DNA of 64,000 bases from Athripsodes cinereus (taxonomy: Eukaryota > Arthropoda > Insecta > Trichoptera > Leptoceridae): contig OX388329.1 in assembly GCA_947579605.1 (NCBI GenBank), positions 23,268,299 to 23,332,298 on the forward strand, read 5' to 3'. The position numbers and the translations under genes were made by a program. The notes below the pieces were generated by a model. The model saw nothing but the letters and a program-made list of their open reading frames with translations. It did not search any database and was not told the DNA's origin. Shown here piece by piece: positions 34,026 through 46,809 of this stretch; position 1 is the stretch's first letter; every line of letters begins with the position of its first letter.

Positions 34026-34739
34026 TGAGATTTCATGTGAGATACCAGCTATGGAAGGAAACCTGTAATTCTTTAAAATATGTGTATAATTATACTTTAT
34101 ACTCAGTATAATAATTTGGCAGCCTTTTTGTATGTACTATGTTTTATCAGACATGTGCTACCCGAAAACCAACAAACAATTATTCACATTTTTTTATTTA
34201 TTTATTTCAATGGATACAACAGCTTTGACAATGAATAATACAATAATACAGTCTATTATTTACATCACCAATTAAAGTATCTAAACTATTTACAATTTAA
34301 CAGCACAATATTTAAAAAATAATTATAGGAGGAGGAAGGACGGGAGAAGGGAGTACAACCCAATTCAATGTACAATGGTGTATCACATAGTTACTTATTT
34401 AATTATTTATTTGTTTTATTTTTCTTGATCGTTATAATTAACAAAACAAAGTTAACAAATCAATTTACAAAAAAAAATGTGATGGTATGCTACAGTATTA
34501 TAAAATATAAAAAAAATGTGCTTAAATCATTGAATTGTACAGTGTATTTAACGTAAATTATTAATTAAGCTTTAGTACCTTTAGTAACATTATTTACTAA
34601 CTTAGGTTCTTCTACAAAAAGTTTTAGCGAATTTTAATTAAAAATATCACACATAAATCGGAATAAAAGAAATATATTTTTACTAAAATTCCATGTGATT
34701 GGTTTAGTAAAGTAGGTATTTGATACGATATAGTTTAAC
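34026..34739. other. no gene; LINE tail at 34190-34260
   Basis: TTTTTTTATTTATTTATTTC followed by AATGGATACAACAGCTTTGA is probably the minus-strand tail of another truncated LINE. The plus-strand frame 34368-34556 lies in AT-rich sequence and is not called. Confidence 0.4.
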
Positions 34740-35600
34740 GTGAGCTCCCGTGGTAGTTCTTTGCCACGGCTAGCTTGGGGGCCACGTTACAAGATATGTT
34801 CCTCTTAAGTAGGTGGGTACTAATATACAAAATAAAAAAAATAATAATTATAATTATAACTACGATTTATTCAAGGGAATAATTTATATGCATGGACCAA
34901 TGCAAAATAAACACAAACAATAACACTGACGTGTTCACACAGAAAAAAAAAAAACACATGTAAGTACTGTTATCATATAGTAATAGAATATAAGTAATGT
35001 ACAAAAATTATAAATAAAAAACAATTACTTCTTCGTTGCGCTGGCTAAACGCGAGGGCGCGACCCTCAGCGATTGTAGTACAATTAACACAATGTCCATA
35101 TATGTGTCACGAAGAGTCCAGTTGCAGTGCACAAATATAGTTCCCGATGAACAACTTCACAATGGAATATTTTATCAATAGTCTATTAATCACTCGCCGA
35201 AGATATGATATTGCAATCAAATTAAAAAATTAGTCTCAGATGATAATAATGAAATTCACTTTTCAATTTATTTCTCAGTTTCGATGAATCACTTCTCACT
35301 TAGGTATTTGTATATCGTAAATACCTAGCAGACAAGGCGAGTACTATATCGGTGTTACGCGCACGGATGTTGAAAAACTTCTGAACTCTCGTCCTTGAAC
35401 TGCGCTGGCTTATATAGTTCTCCGGGGCGGCAGACAGAGACAGAAATAAAATTGTTTTGCTCTTTCTATGTCCTTGTACTTTTCTTCAATGGCAGTATAA
35501 AATAGTATGTATTTTAAATTTGATTGCTTTATCATAATATGAAGAATATTAAAATGATTAAAATGCGATGATTTTCTTTCTTGAAGTTACAGCCGTTTTT
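34740..35600 (-). mobile_element. possible solo LTR or LTR plus leader
   Basis: Read on the minus strand: a GC-rich stretch, CTATATAAGCCAGCGCAGTT (TATA box at 35411-35420), about 540 bp of varied sequence including GAGGGTCGCGCCCTCGCG, then AATAAA near 34871 and finally GTGGCCCCCAAGCTAGCCGT at 34760-34785, which has the look of a primer-binding-site or leader region (TGGCCCCC). No gag or pol is adjacent. Candidate TG start at 35591. Ends and target duplication not found, so the call is tentative; a host promoter is an alternative. Confidence 0.35.
35412..35420 (-). promoter_or_regulatory. TATA box candidate
   Basis: CTATATAAG on the minus strand, flanked upstream by CCGCCCCGGAGAA and downstream by GCCAGCGCAGTTC. 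It fits a Pol II core promoter of the putative LTR. The G+C-rich flanks stand out from the AT-rich surroundings. Confidence 0.35.
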
Positions 35601-37392
35601 CGGAAGATAATTATCAAACAAGATTATTTACATACATTTGAATTATGGAACAAATACATAACTTATCTTAACATATGCAAAATTATTTACAATCAATTTT
35701 CACCTAGATATCTACATCTCTAAACAACAATTTATTTAATTAAATACATTTTCATGTTCTTTTGATATACATAGGTATCGTAGAATTTTAAAACAATAGT
35801 TATGACTCTAAGATTATCATAAAGTTTGATCCTATACCTACCGATACAATTTACTTAGCAACATCAATTTATAATTTACATACTCGATCTACTTTAAATA
35901 TAAAACAAATCTCAATTGTAACATATCGTCATAATATATTATTGAAATCATTATATATTATTAGTGTACACCTCTGTCTATCAACAAGCAATTATTTACA
36001 TATCAAACATTATTTTTTCTTATAATATCCAATTATTTACATACGTCCTTAATCAAATTTATAATTACAATTGTTTTTTTTTTTTTTTTTATATGCAAAA
36101 CTTTCTTTATACCTATCTCAATGCCAGATATTAAGTCCAAATTATATTTTCCAATATAGTGACAATATCCCATAAGTCGGGTGACTTGATAGATATTTAT
36201 TAGATATAATGAATCAGTGATACAATTAATCATTGGATGAACACATCTATATAATTATAAAAAAATTAATTCTTTCCATACTAGTAAATATTAACTACCT
36301 ACTATATTATTTACATTTTTACATATTTAAACATTTCTTTTACTCAATTATTTACTATATGCAATATTTACACAGGTTAGGTATATTTTAGGATCTCTCA
36401 TAATGTATTATCACATACATCATATCAAAAATCATACAAAATAAATTACAATTAAAATATTACTATACCTAGCGCGGACATTAGTCATTATTATTAAACA
36501 GGTGTAAAAACAAAACACTTTGTTAAACAAAAGGGAATATCATAAAGCCATTAAGATTTTTGTAGAAAAAGTTACAACAAAATAAAATTACCCAGCTGCT
36601 AAGTGAGTAGTCACCAGAACTCTCATTGTTATATGGGATAGTTATAATCCTGCCATTGTTTATTTAACTTTCACTAATACATACAATAGTATCTAAGTGC
36701 AGGTAGATATATAGGTACATAAAAATAGATGCATCAATATTTGGATTTTTCTAGACTTTCTTGCGAACTCTATTATTTGAAATAAATATTCCCGTATCAA
36801 CAAAACAATATTATATTCACCATAATGTTTTCTGTCATAATTAATTGGCAATGCATATCAAGTTTATTGTGTTTAAAATCTAATATCAAGCTTTTGAACG
36901 TTAAATATTTCGACAATAAAACGTATGGATGTTTTGGTAAAAAGGTATGTGAAATATTTTAACGAAACATTTTGAAAGCTTCCTACAATCATACTGCAAT
37001 CATACTATGCTCGGTTAAAGGTTAATTTTCAGTATCTACTGGATTCATGATAAATATAACTGTTATTTTATTATGAAGACAGAAGGTATTTTGAGAAATC
37101 GGACCTCGCATATTGCTCCTTACAGATACATTTTTCATCCATAATATTTTTTTCTAGATATCACATATTATTGTATCTGCATATCCCACAGGCTTTGACT
37201 GCCCCAAAAATATTCGTTTAAATCAATGATTTTTTGTTGATTAGTCTCAAGATGGGTTCTGTCAAATCAAAAATGTTCATTTGTGACGTAGCCACATCCA
37301 TGACGTCACATTTATAAACACTTTCATTTAGCTACACCATATTTACCGGGTATTCATTACTTACTAAGTGTATCTAATTCACATTCTTGATT
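35601..37392. other. no gene
   Basis: Very AT-rich with ATTTACATA-type words repeated irregularly. A T-run of about 18 lies near 36073-36090. No supported ORF or element end. Confidence 0.45.
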
Positions 37393-37620
37393 TATTATTT
37401 ATTTATTTATTTACTTATATTCACGGCATAAGCCTATTACATGATAAAAAACATTACACATAACATTTATAAATACAACAGTGACAATTCTAACAAAATT
37501 ATATGTCATTAAATATAAGAAAAACAAATGACCAAACAGCAAACAGAGAACCAACATTCTGCAACTACCGTGCATTCAACTTTGTGTCTATGTCACCGCC
37601 CAATAGTTAAATTAACTGAA
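37393..37620 (-). mobile_element. truncated LINE 3' end, sister of the 19 kb LINE tail
   Basis: Minus strand ends with ATAGGCTTATGCCGTGAATA (hairpin GGC/GCC at 37425-37434) and AAGTAAATAAATAAATAAAT. CATGTAATAGGCT... matches CATGTAAAAGGCT at the end of the LINE at 19046-23388. Upstream limit is a guess. Confidence 0.5.
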
Positions 37621-38447
37621 TGGTTATGTGGCTAGTAAAATGCCGAAATTCAGCTGAATGCCTAGTTATTCCGTTGAATAACATAGATGAACCAAACGTT
37701 CATCATTCTGCCTGATCGAACCGAGCTTGATTGTTGTAATTTAGTTTCTATATGTGGCACTGTTGCCCTAGTATTCAAAACAATTGCGTTAAAACTTGTT
37801 AAATCTTTCAAGTTAATCATTCAATAGAATGCCAGCGTTTAACTGACTGCCTAGCTATTCAGTATATTGGTAATTTCAACATATTATACACCATCTTCTC
37901 TCATTAAGTATTTTTGCAAAGTAACATTTTTTACGTTCTAAAACTAACTTAAACTGTCAAGACATGTTCTTACACGTTGAATTATGAATCAACATAATTT
38001 TCGCGTAAAAACTAAAGAATAAACAAACAAGGTTGTAAGGTAATTAGGTATCATTTGAATAAAATAAATATAGAGAATAAATTCCCCTTTTGAGTTAATC
38101 TGTTCGTTATACTGTGGGTAGGTATTGTAGGGAGTCACGCGACCAAAGGATTAAATCAAATTTATGTTTTGATTATGAAATAATAATCGGTAGTAGCAGT
38201 ATAGTTGTTATTGTTGATATTATAGCTTTCTGGCCTCCGAAAAGAATAACATTTATTTTGATTTTATATTTCATCGAGTAAAAGGCATAAAATTTAATAT
38301 AATCTCGTATTTCGTCGTAGTCTTATGTTTAGAGATATTGTTGATTTTGTTCTTATGTTTCATTTTTGATATTGTATTTTTCGTACATTTTATCTATATA
38401 AAGAAAGTATACTGTCTATACCATAAGGGCACATAGACTACATTTAC
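37621..38447. other. no gene
   Basis: AT-rich. The phrases AATGCCG/CAG..TTCAGCTGAATGCCTAG (37650) and AATGCCAGCGTTTAACTGACTG (37830) are loosely similar, a possible old local duplication. Confidence 0.35.
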
Positions 38448-38723
38448 CTAGGCATAAACGGAGCTTGGTGAACCTTTTAATCTGTTGAATTGAAAATTTG
38501 GCGATGAAGAGGGAATTTTACAATGTTCCGGACCGCCACTGTGCCCTACATATTCGATAATGGCCATGACAAACCGTACTAAGCGATCGACTACTGGCGA
38601 ACTTTTCGACAATCTACCTACATGTACCGTATAATTATGCGTTATTGTTGCGGTTATAGTCGAAAATTCGTTTGTCGTCGATCGCCAAGTGCATGTTTGT
38701 CTAGGGGGGCTGAAGAGGAGCAC
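38448..38723 (-). other. unassigned 91-codon open frame
   Basis: Minus-strand frame with balanced composition: MLLFSPPRQTCTWRSTTNEF at the start and GPEHCKIPSSSPNFQFNRLK near the end. No signal peptide, membrane segment or family motif recognised. The local GC content is higher than its flanks, which is the only reason to list it. Could be an exon, a decayed element ORF or chance. Confidence 0.25.
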
Positions 38724-39119
38724 TTAATAGTCATAAATGTAGACTAAAAATGCACACGATACAGCAATGTTTTTTGATAAGAAGATGCGCAGAAATTGAT
38801 GTCCTTCGACTTTTAAGATATCTTGACGTGAGATGAAGTTTTCAATAATTAAAAAATAATAGTTGACGCTACTTTTCTATATTTAGAATATTTGGGTGCA
38901 GATGATATAACCAATCAATGGTTGGTGGACCTTACATCGTACAGTGAGAATGGTAGAATTGGTGAACGTTGTCCCTCGATACCGAAAGTGGTCACGTAAA
39001 CCAGCCTAGAACCAATTATTGTAAGCGTAGAAACGCCTTTCTCACTTCTTCCGATTACATTTTGCACAATGTTCCATTGTGTAAATATGGATTATCGAGA
39101 TTGCAGCTGAGCATGATTA
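38724..39119. other. no gene; repeat shared with 24117-24200
   Basis: 38948-39040 is the sister of the interspersed repeat at 24117. The 107-codon plus-strand frame at 38969-39292 crosses this repeat and the LINE 3' end that follows, so it is not called as a gene. Confidence 0.4.
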
Positions 39120-39300
39120 TTGTTACCCATGCGACTAAATTTCTGTTATTGGTTTTGTTTTTCTTCTATTTGAATGTATTAGTGCATTTTTTATATATAT
39201 TTATAGACTGTTTTATTATTGATTTTTCATACATATGTATTAAACCTATTGTAAAGGGCAAATTGCCGTTTATTGATCAAATAAATAAATAAATAAATAT
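39120..39300 (+). mobile_element. LINE 3' UTR end, hairpin-tail family
   Basis: Ends in AAAGGGCAAATTGCCGTTTA (hairpin 39257-39267) and TTGATCAAATAAATAAATAA. Same terminal design as 12510-12552. No coding remnant recognised upstream. Confidence 0.5.
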
Positions 39301-39368
39301 CTGATTGGTTATGACTTCTTTTCCGTCAGGAATGAAGGCCGTTTACCATCAGGAATGTTAGTTGAGGC

Positions 39369-39854
39369 TAGTGTTGTGGAATTCTCAAGAAATAATTTTT
39401 CGAGAAATTTACCGAGAAATTTCTCGAAGTAGAGAATTTTCGGAGATTTATTTTTATTTTTTATTTTACAGTATAATTGTAATAATTACTTTATTCAATC
39501 AATCAATAACAATGTACAAATGTTGAGACAATTTTATCACCAATATGGCTACAATTAATTATGGAAACAAAAAAATATTAGGTATAGAAAAAAGTGCAAA
39601 TAGCTGATGAAAAATCTTGATTTTTGACACCCCACATGCCCATATTTAAGTTAAAAAAAATTGCCGGTAAAAAAGTGTCAATACTACCTCTGATTTGGGC
39701 CTTGATCAGTCCCACAAATTTTTGGATCAATCAGGTTGGCTGCGAAATGTACTGGGCGAAAGATCATAACACCACTAAGAAAAATTATGGAGAGAAATTT
39801 CTCTTCCATCAGAGGAGAAATTTCTTTGGAGAATTTTCTCTTCTCACATCACTA
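39369..39854. mobile_element. hAT-type non-autonomous element, family TAGTG, copy 2
   Basis: 486 bp, TAGTGTTGTGGAATTCTC to TCTCACATCACTA. Flanked by GTTGAGGC (39361-39368) and GTTGAGGA (39855-39862), 7 of 8 identical. Collinear with copy 1 at 11638-12168 with a few small deletions, including one in the left GAGAAATTT array and one in the right array. The 82-codon frame at 39624-39872 is not conserved in copy 1 and is not a gene. Confidence 0.85.
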
Positions 39855-39862
39855 GTTGAGGA

Positions 39863-40344
39863 TTTGATTTGATATTTTGTTCGGAAAATATAGATACCTA
39901 CTTATGTCCAATACTCATTATGAAACTACTTTCTCGTATGTGCAACTAAACGGTTGCATGTATGATCTCTGCTGGGGTATATAGCAAATTTCATGGGAAC
40001 CAATTTGAGTAAATTGCTGATTGATTGACGGCGAACACTTTAGTAGTAATAATAATAATAGTAATGCATTGATTTGTCGTTATCAAGGCAATTGAATAAA
40101 CACTATAAGCATTTCATTGCGTTTTGATATTTCATCAATATTGGTTTTCCGATTATTTCCAGTTGAAGTATTGCAGTAGGTACCTACCTTAAAATCTTTT
40201 TCACCAAAATTGACGGGCATTCCATTTTTTTTATATTCTATATAACTTGGCTGGTGGTTTGATAATGTCACAAAATAATACTGTGCATCAACGCACATAT
40301 TATTATCGATCATGTTTTGGGAATGTCCTAAAATTATTGTGCTA
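39863..40344. other. no gene
   Basis: AT-rich. The minus-strand frame 40083-40379 (98 codons) has mixed composition but no recognisable motif, and it runs into the LINE remnant at 40345. Confidence 0.4.
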
Positions 40345-40505
40345 AAAATAGCGCTGTTTTTTGTCCATAAGGGTTCCAACGGCCCGGAAATCCATTTTTT
40401 ACAATGATATCAGAGCGCTTGGAATGTCGAGGTGACTCAATTGACTCAAAGACGTTCTAAAAGAAGGAGGCTAGCTTCAGCCCTATGTTTCCGAGAGGAG
40501 TGTTT
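40345..40505 (+). pseudogene. LINE C-terminus family N, degenerate copy
   Basis: GCGCTGTTTTTTGTCCATAA, GGGTTCCAACGGCCCGGAAA, ACAATGATATCAGAGCGCTT and CCGAGAGGAGTGTTT match successive parts of the family N copies, with an internal deletion of about 25 nt and no GAT tail. Confidence 0.6.
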
Positions 40506-40821
40506 CAAGTCGAATAAGTATATGAATATCCTTAGTAAGCATCTTTCAAAATCATGTGTAAATCAACATACCTAAAAATATCAAGAATTTGTAATAAGTT
40601 TAATTCAAATTCAAATTCAAATATTTTTATTTAAACAAAAATTTACAACTTAATAATATTATATACACACCTTATTACTAAAAAAACATATTTATTACAT
40701 ATTTGACCTTCAAAATTGTATTGAGGGTCAAATATTGATTGTATCTAATTTTAGTGTATAAATAAATAAATAAATAAATCTTTAATGGACATAATTTTAC
40801 ACAAATATATAAACAATAGAG
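40506..40821. other. no gene; LINE tail-like AAATA repeats
   Basis: ATAAATAAATAAATAAATC at 40760-40778 and a block of AATTCAAATTCAAATTCAAA at 40606-40625. Remnants of truncated LINE tails; nothing coding. Confidence 0.4.
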
Positions 40822-41481
40822 ATGAACATTGGAAAAACAAAAATTATGAGCCCTTCCAACAGCGGTCTCACCATAGACAATAAAACAATAGAACCTGTTG
40901 AAGAATACATTTATCTCGGACATAAAATCAAACTGGGGAAAGCAAACCAGACAGCAGAGATACCAAGAAGAATTGGATTGGGTTGGGCCGCGTCGCCCGA
41001 AACAAAGAAGTTCCCATTAACCTGAAAAGGAAGGTCTATGACACATGTATCTTCCCTGTAATGACATATGGTCTTGAAACAATGACACTGACAGCCAATA
41101 CCATACACAAATTAAGATGTGCACAAAGATTTATGGAAAGGCAAATGCGTGGCATAAGTCTTAGAGACAGAGTACCAATTGTGGAAATCAGACGCCGAAC
41201 AAAAGTTGCCGATGTAGTGGACCGTGTCACAAAATTGAAATGGCAGTGGGCGGGTCATGCGGTTAGACAGGGAACTGAAAGATGGACACCTAGAATCGTG
41301 AACTGGAGACCGTGGGATCAAAAAAGGGGAGTGGGTCGACCGCAGAAAAGATGGGTTGACGATATCATCCATGTCGCGGGTAGAAGGTGGACAGCAGTCG
41401 CGCAGGAGAGAAAAAGATGGAAGAATATGGAAGAGGCCTACATTCAGCAGTGGAGAGATGGCTAGAGATGATGATGATGAC
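40822..41481 (+). pseudogene. RTE-type LINE ORF2, thumb to C-terminus, frameshifted
   Basis: First part: MNIGKTKIMSPSNSGLTIDN and EYIYLGHKI, the RT thumb of RTE-like elements. Near 40983-41000 a small deletion shifts the frame; the second part continues with GRVARNKEVPINLKRKVYDT, CIFPVMTYGLETMTL, KWQWAGHAVRQG and finally VGRPQKRWVDDIIHVAGRRW, ending at TAG 41463. It closes with GATGATGATGATGA. Everything 5' of the thumb is missing (5' truncation at about 40820). Established as a common insect LINE type often annotated as endonuclease-reverse transcriptase. Confidence 0.88.
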
Positions 41482-41644
41482 ATAAACAATTATATTCAAC
41501 ATTGCAAAATATGACAATTTACAAAATGTATACCTTCTATGGAATTGCTTGTGATCGATCTACAGAAAAGATATCAACAAATAAATAATAAAAATATACT
41601 TTATGCATTAATTGTGTCGTTGCACACGTAGTAGAATTCCATAA
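41482..41644. other. short spacer
   Basis: AT-rich, no feature. Confidence 0.5.
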
Positions 41645-41832
41645 TTATGTAATTAGAAACAAGTGTTTCTTTCTACTATAGATTATTGATTCTGAGAGAG
41701 ACGTCTTTCGAGTTATCAGGTCATTATCAATCGACTTATCAGGTCTATCAATCGGACCTGATAAGTCTACAGACGTGTCTCTCGGAAACAATAATCTATA
41801 GTAGAAAGAAACACTTGTTTCAAATTACATAA
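41645..41832. repeat. foldback palindrome P5
   Basis: Outer arms 41645-41688 and 41789-41832 pair almost perfectly (TTATGTAATT.GAAACAAGTG and complement). The centre holds AGTTATCAGGTC and GACTTATCAGGTC in direct repeat plus GACCTGATAAGTC inverted, so the inner hairpin is offset from the outer centre. Confidence 0.85.
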
Positions 41833-42593
41833 ACTTTATGTACAAATTATTTAGACAAAAATAATAAGCATGGTAAGTATATAAAAATAATTTTGCACAA
41901 TGGGCGAGTTATACATAAATTGAATACATACAATTCTTTGGATTAACCGAACCAGCATAAAGTTCTATCTAATCAATAGGAATATCTTGCATAATGTTCT
42001 TTTTTCAAATAAGTGACTATTAACAGGTTTGACATTAACCTCTTTTCAAGCGCTCATTGACAATAATTATACAGCAGACATAGTATTAAATCTTTGCGGT
42101 TAATTGATTGAAGGCCGGTCAAGGTTTAAGTATAGAATAGGCTTACATTTTCATAGTGCTCGGTCTAAAAAAACAGACATAGTTGTTATTATTATTATGT
42201 ATGGTGCCACCGCACTAATACTATCACACGAAAGGGAGTAATGACGATACTCAATTATCAAAGAATCACGCGAATACAGGAAATAGCGGTATTCTCTGTC
42301 ACACTAACGATCTCTATTCAACCCAATAATTCTTTCGTGCCCAGGCCAAATCTGGAAGACGAACGGTTAAACGGCAGAATATTTACTAACCATAGAGAGA
42401 ACAAAAATAATTTGAATAAATTCTACGCTTAGGTAAAAAAAAAAAATCTCTTTTCATATCTTTTTCATATCACTGTGGCTCGCCCGTGAGAACATTTTTT
42501 TGTTTGTTTACAAGTGCCGACAAATAAGAGTCTTTGATTCTTGAGAGATCCGGGTGTGTGTGCAGGTCCTTTCAATATTTCCATATCTTTAAA
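41833..42593. other. no gene
   Basis: AT-rich. The 63-codon frame at 42241-42432 is not supported by any motif. Confidence 0.45.
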
Positions 42594-42821
42594 TGATAGT
42601 TGGCCAAAAAGTGCACTGTTCTTCCGTCCGAAGGGGTTGCGTCGGCCCGGGCGTCCCTCTTTCACAATACACCGTTCCTATGACAACGATATCAGAGCGC
42701 AAGGAATGTCGTGGAAAGAGGCGACGCAATTGGCACAGAGACGCTCTGAACGGAGGAGGCTGGTTTCTGCCCTGTGCTCCCGAGAGGAACGTTGAGGGCG
42801 ATGATGATGATGATGATGAAA
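42594..42821 (+). pseudogene. LINE C-terminus family N with GAT tail, copy 2
   Basis: TTGGCCAAAAAGTGCACTGT, then the same SFTIHRSYDNDIRAQGMSWK and EATQLAQRRSERRRLVSAL coding as copy 1, ending at GATGATGATGATGATGA. The frame is open for about 84 codons but its start is inside the upstream sequence, so it is a truncated copy. Confidence 0.75.
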
Positions 42822-44269
42822 TGTTTTAAAGTTTTTTTTTTCTCTTTAATATGTGTTGAAAATGTTTTTTCGTTGCCTTTTCAAAAAATTTACTTACTCT
42901 ATTATCATTGTCAAACTTTGTATATTTGACAAATTTCTATACGTTACTTTTCATATTAAATTAATATGTAAGTTACATTAAAAAATGACACGAATCATTA
43001 TTGTAGTATCGTCCTTACTCTACATGATGTTATTAAAAAACTGTGCTAGAATAAAAATATTAGATTTATGTTTATGTTAGTAAATTGAACAACGTACAAA
43101 TAACCGTACTAAATTAATATTGATACAAATGTTTACGCGTTATTAAATTTGTTATAATAATATATTACGTACCCAGATATTCGCTTAACCGAGCTTATTA
43201 ACCGCTTTGTTCATTTGTCTAATCGTGATTCTTTTATACTTATATTTTTATTTCAATAATAATAATAACACATTTATATAGGCTAACGTCTACTACTACC
43301 TAAGGCCAAGAAAAAAGGGGTTAATTAGTGAATTGAAGGGAAAGAGATAGTAGAGATAATACAGACTAATGCATTAGATAGGGACAGATTGAAGGTCAGA
43401 GAGAAAAATATAATAATAAAAAGAGAGAGGGAGAGAAAGAAAGGGACAGAATGAGAGAATTAAAGACTGAGCAATTTTGGAAATTGTAACAATTAATCTT
43501 CAAATAAAGAAAAAGTAATATTTATTCCCTTGCCTTCGGGATGAATAATTTATTCGTTCAATTAACGAAAATCGTTTTATAATATCTCAAGTTTATTTTA
43601 GACTTTTCAAACAACAATGATCTAAGTCCTCTATCATTTATAAATAATAATAATACTGCAAAAGTAGCATTTTAATTTCAATCCTCGTAAATTTATTATA
43701 ACGTCTCCAATATTTAATATAATAGATTTTTTCTTCATCTCAGTTACACTGAAATAAGACACTCTAAACAATCTAAACGTAATATCAAATTATTGTTTTA
43801 AAGAATCATTAAACATGGCATCCAAAATAGGTGAATGACGTTTCAGCGATTTAATTTTAATGAAAGTTTTACTTTAAATTATTAATTCAAACGTCACAAA
43901 GAAATGTTTTATTGTCTCTATACCTTTATGAAGAATCCCAAGTGAGGTAAGCAGAGAGAACGGAACGCCATATAGATTATACATAGATCCATCCTTACAT
44001 ACTTAATTATTTTGCTTCTTCTAGATTCATACAATTACTTATGCACGCACGTCACATTCTCTGACTTACATAATAATATGGCTGTTCTTGAGGATTTGAT
44101 CCACGTAATTAAACTATCTGCTTCTCGGACGTCCACGCTTTTCCATACTCCCTCTATCAGATATGATTTTATTTCAACTTATTTGTTACAGAAATCAGCA
44201 TTTCTATTAATTAATATGAAACGTGGAATAGAAAAATACCGTTACATATTAAAATGTTATATTCTCATA
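42822..44269. other. no gene; purine-rich tract at 43325-43460
   Basis: AT-rich except 43325-43460, which is G/A-rich (AAAGAGAGAGGGAGAGAAAG). AATAATAATAACACATTTAT at 43256-43275 resembles a LINE tail in minus sense. The 87-codon frame at 44012-44275 has no motif and overlaps family F. Confidence 0.4.
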
Positions 44270-44400
44270 TTTTGAACCACTCTAGATTAATCATTCCACT
44301 TGATCCTATTCACCGATAGTTAACCTATTTGAATAGGTTTCACACTTCTAGTAAGTAAAATCCAGTCTCAGACATCCAATTGTGTCAAAAATTCATAAAC
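44270..44400 (-). repeat. repeat family F, minus-strand copy
   Basis: Minus strand: AATTTTTGACACAATTGGAT, GACTGGATTTTACTTACTAG, AAGTGTGAAACCTATTCAAA, ending TTAATCTAGAGTGGTTCAAA. Matches both ends of the family F element at 25829-26103, but here the foldback interior is collapsed to a single copy. Confidence 0.65.
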
Positions 44401-46809
44401 ATATTAACTCTTAGACTTAACAAACATATAAATTTACTGATAAATATGAACGTATTCGAGGATAAAACTGACAGCTGTAAACATTTTTTGTAAAAATATT
44501 TGCTAAAGAATACTTAACTCTCATTTCAATACCAAGACAAAATTTTATCAGTTTAATGGTATGGTCCTCCAATATTTTATACGGCTGTGAATAATGCCTA
44601 CCTCAAATTTCAAGATGTAACCACCTTAAGCAGCTATAAAAATATCTGTTTGGTAGGTAGGTAAAAAATAGGAGGATGATGTAAATATGGTGGCATGAAA
44701 ATGAACTAAAAAATACAGATACTTTGTCGCCTTTGTGATATGAAAAAGACGATAGCCATGGCAGGATCATGTTGTCGTTTGAGATTCTAGCTGTGGCTGA
44801 AGGAGACTCAATAGATCCAAATTCACTCCAAATAGAAGAGGCTATTTGTTTTTTTTTTCATAGGAGAAGATTAATAATAATGTTTAAAAGAAAAGGAATT
44901 AAATTATGAAACTATTTCTATTTTTTAACCATGTTGTAGAAACAATGTCCAGTTACAATACTTGTAATATTATGTTAGGGCAGAATTGTATTAAAGACAA
45001 TGTAATATGCAAATAATATTAGAAGTGTGTATTATATTAAAGTACGTTTCATTATTGTTTGCTCCTATGTTAAGTATGAAGCAGTACCTATAATATGTTG
45101 CTGTTATACTCAATGTCAGACGGTATCTACATTATGAAAATCTCTTGAGTATCGTAGCATGAACATAAATTATCAAAGGTGTCCATCTGATACGCGCGGC
45201 ACTACCTTGAAATATACCTACCCACCTATATAATAGATATACAAACTAATACATAAAACAACGACGATATAAATTGGATTACAAACACAATCTTTGGATG
45301 TACTTTTTATATCAGATTCCCCATGGGTTCTTGAAATAGAATAACACTGACGTTTGCCATATTATGTCCTGGTACAAAATTCATGTATTCTCTCTCAAAA
45401 ACATAATTTTAGTAGTATGGGTTAAAACAAGATTCGCTTATCTAAAAAAATTACGCCGATGAAACCCACGACTTATACAATCAAGTATAATTGAAGCTCG
45501 ACGAGAAGTGAACGAAAAGCATATGTCATGATTGAGTAACAGTTACCATAGATACGTAGAAATCAGGCTATTGAAAAGTTGCAAATGCAATTTTTCTTTG
45601 GGACGCATATCACTTGGCAACATTATTTGAAGTTGTCAAATGTCTTAAATTTACGTTCCATCACTTCCATTGCGGGATAGGCTGAAAGAATAAACGTCAC
45701 TTTCTCCTGTATATATTTTTCGTTTCCACTAATATAACATTATTTCTCATGCTTGCTCTCATAATCAGTGTGCTTCTTAACACGTGTCCGTCTTGTTGAA
45801 TTTGGTGAATAATATGATATTGATTTTTAATTCTCTGACGACTATGTTTCCGAGTACCATTCCGCTCAATCTGTTCTGTCCATATTCACTTTTTACATAA
45901 TACTCGAAAACTTGAAGAATTGAGTTCTAGACCCATACAATTAAAGCGACTCTACGGATATAACAACAAGTACCTGGTATATTCGTGATAATTATATCCA
46001 TCGGTAATGAGTAAGTATCGGTATTGTTTAACATAGTACATAGGTACATAATATGTCCGCCTATTATTATTATTTGTAAGCGATACCGGCCGGATATCTA
46101 ATATTGGTATGATACCTACATACTTTACCTACTTGTGAAAGTACCTATTAATATCTAAGTACATGGGGCTATCGAACGTTCACTGCACCCTATCCTAACT
46201 AAGTATATAGATAATACCCGTTGCGGATACTTCTTGTACCTGGTATTAGTACCGAGTACCCTTGCAATGCATGTATGATGATAATATAACCACGACTTCA
46301 GCGATTTCTTGAAGGGTATCATTATGTATTTGTATATTAATATGTATCAAGTATTTGTTCTATGTATATCGTCATTCTTTATGCACTTTTAGCAGTTCCA
46401 ATGACAGCATATTTGTCTATGACATTACGCCATCTTGGATTTTCTTAACTAGGGTATCCATTCGATAAAAAGCAAACTAACGTGTATATTGTCATTTTAG
46501 TATCATTAAGAAATTTTAACTTTCAGAATGGGTTGAAGATGTTCTGTTTAGATTGTTGTCTTGTATGTGGTGTTTTAGAATACCTGTTTTGGATAAGTCA
46601 CTGGAAAACTTACAGAAACCAGGATTTAGACCTAATAAATAAGTATATAAATATGGATATAAAGAAATCGTTATCTAATTCTATTTTGTTTAATAATAAA
46701 TTCAAGAGTTTTTGTGTTTACGCTGTGGAAATCCATTTTTAATTTTAATAAATAAAATATAAAAATATATTTAATGTGCACTGTTTAATCTCCACTATGT
46801 TAGGTTAAA
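44401..46809. other. 2.4 kb without a supported gene
   Basis: AT-rich with many TACCTA/TAGGTA words. Frames at 46482-46742 (plus) lack motifs. No terminal repeats or tails were recognised. Confidence 0.45.

Noticed and set aside
38969..39292. 107-codon plus-strand open frame
   Set aside because: It spans an interspersed repeat and a LINE 3' UTR; the second half is a run of Phe/Leu/Ile from AT-rich DNA.
41112..41489. 125-codon minus-strand frame
   Set aside because: Antisense to the RTE ORF2 remnant.
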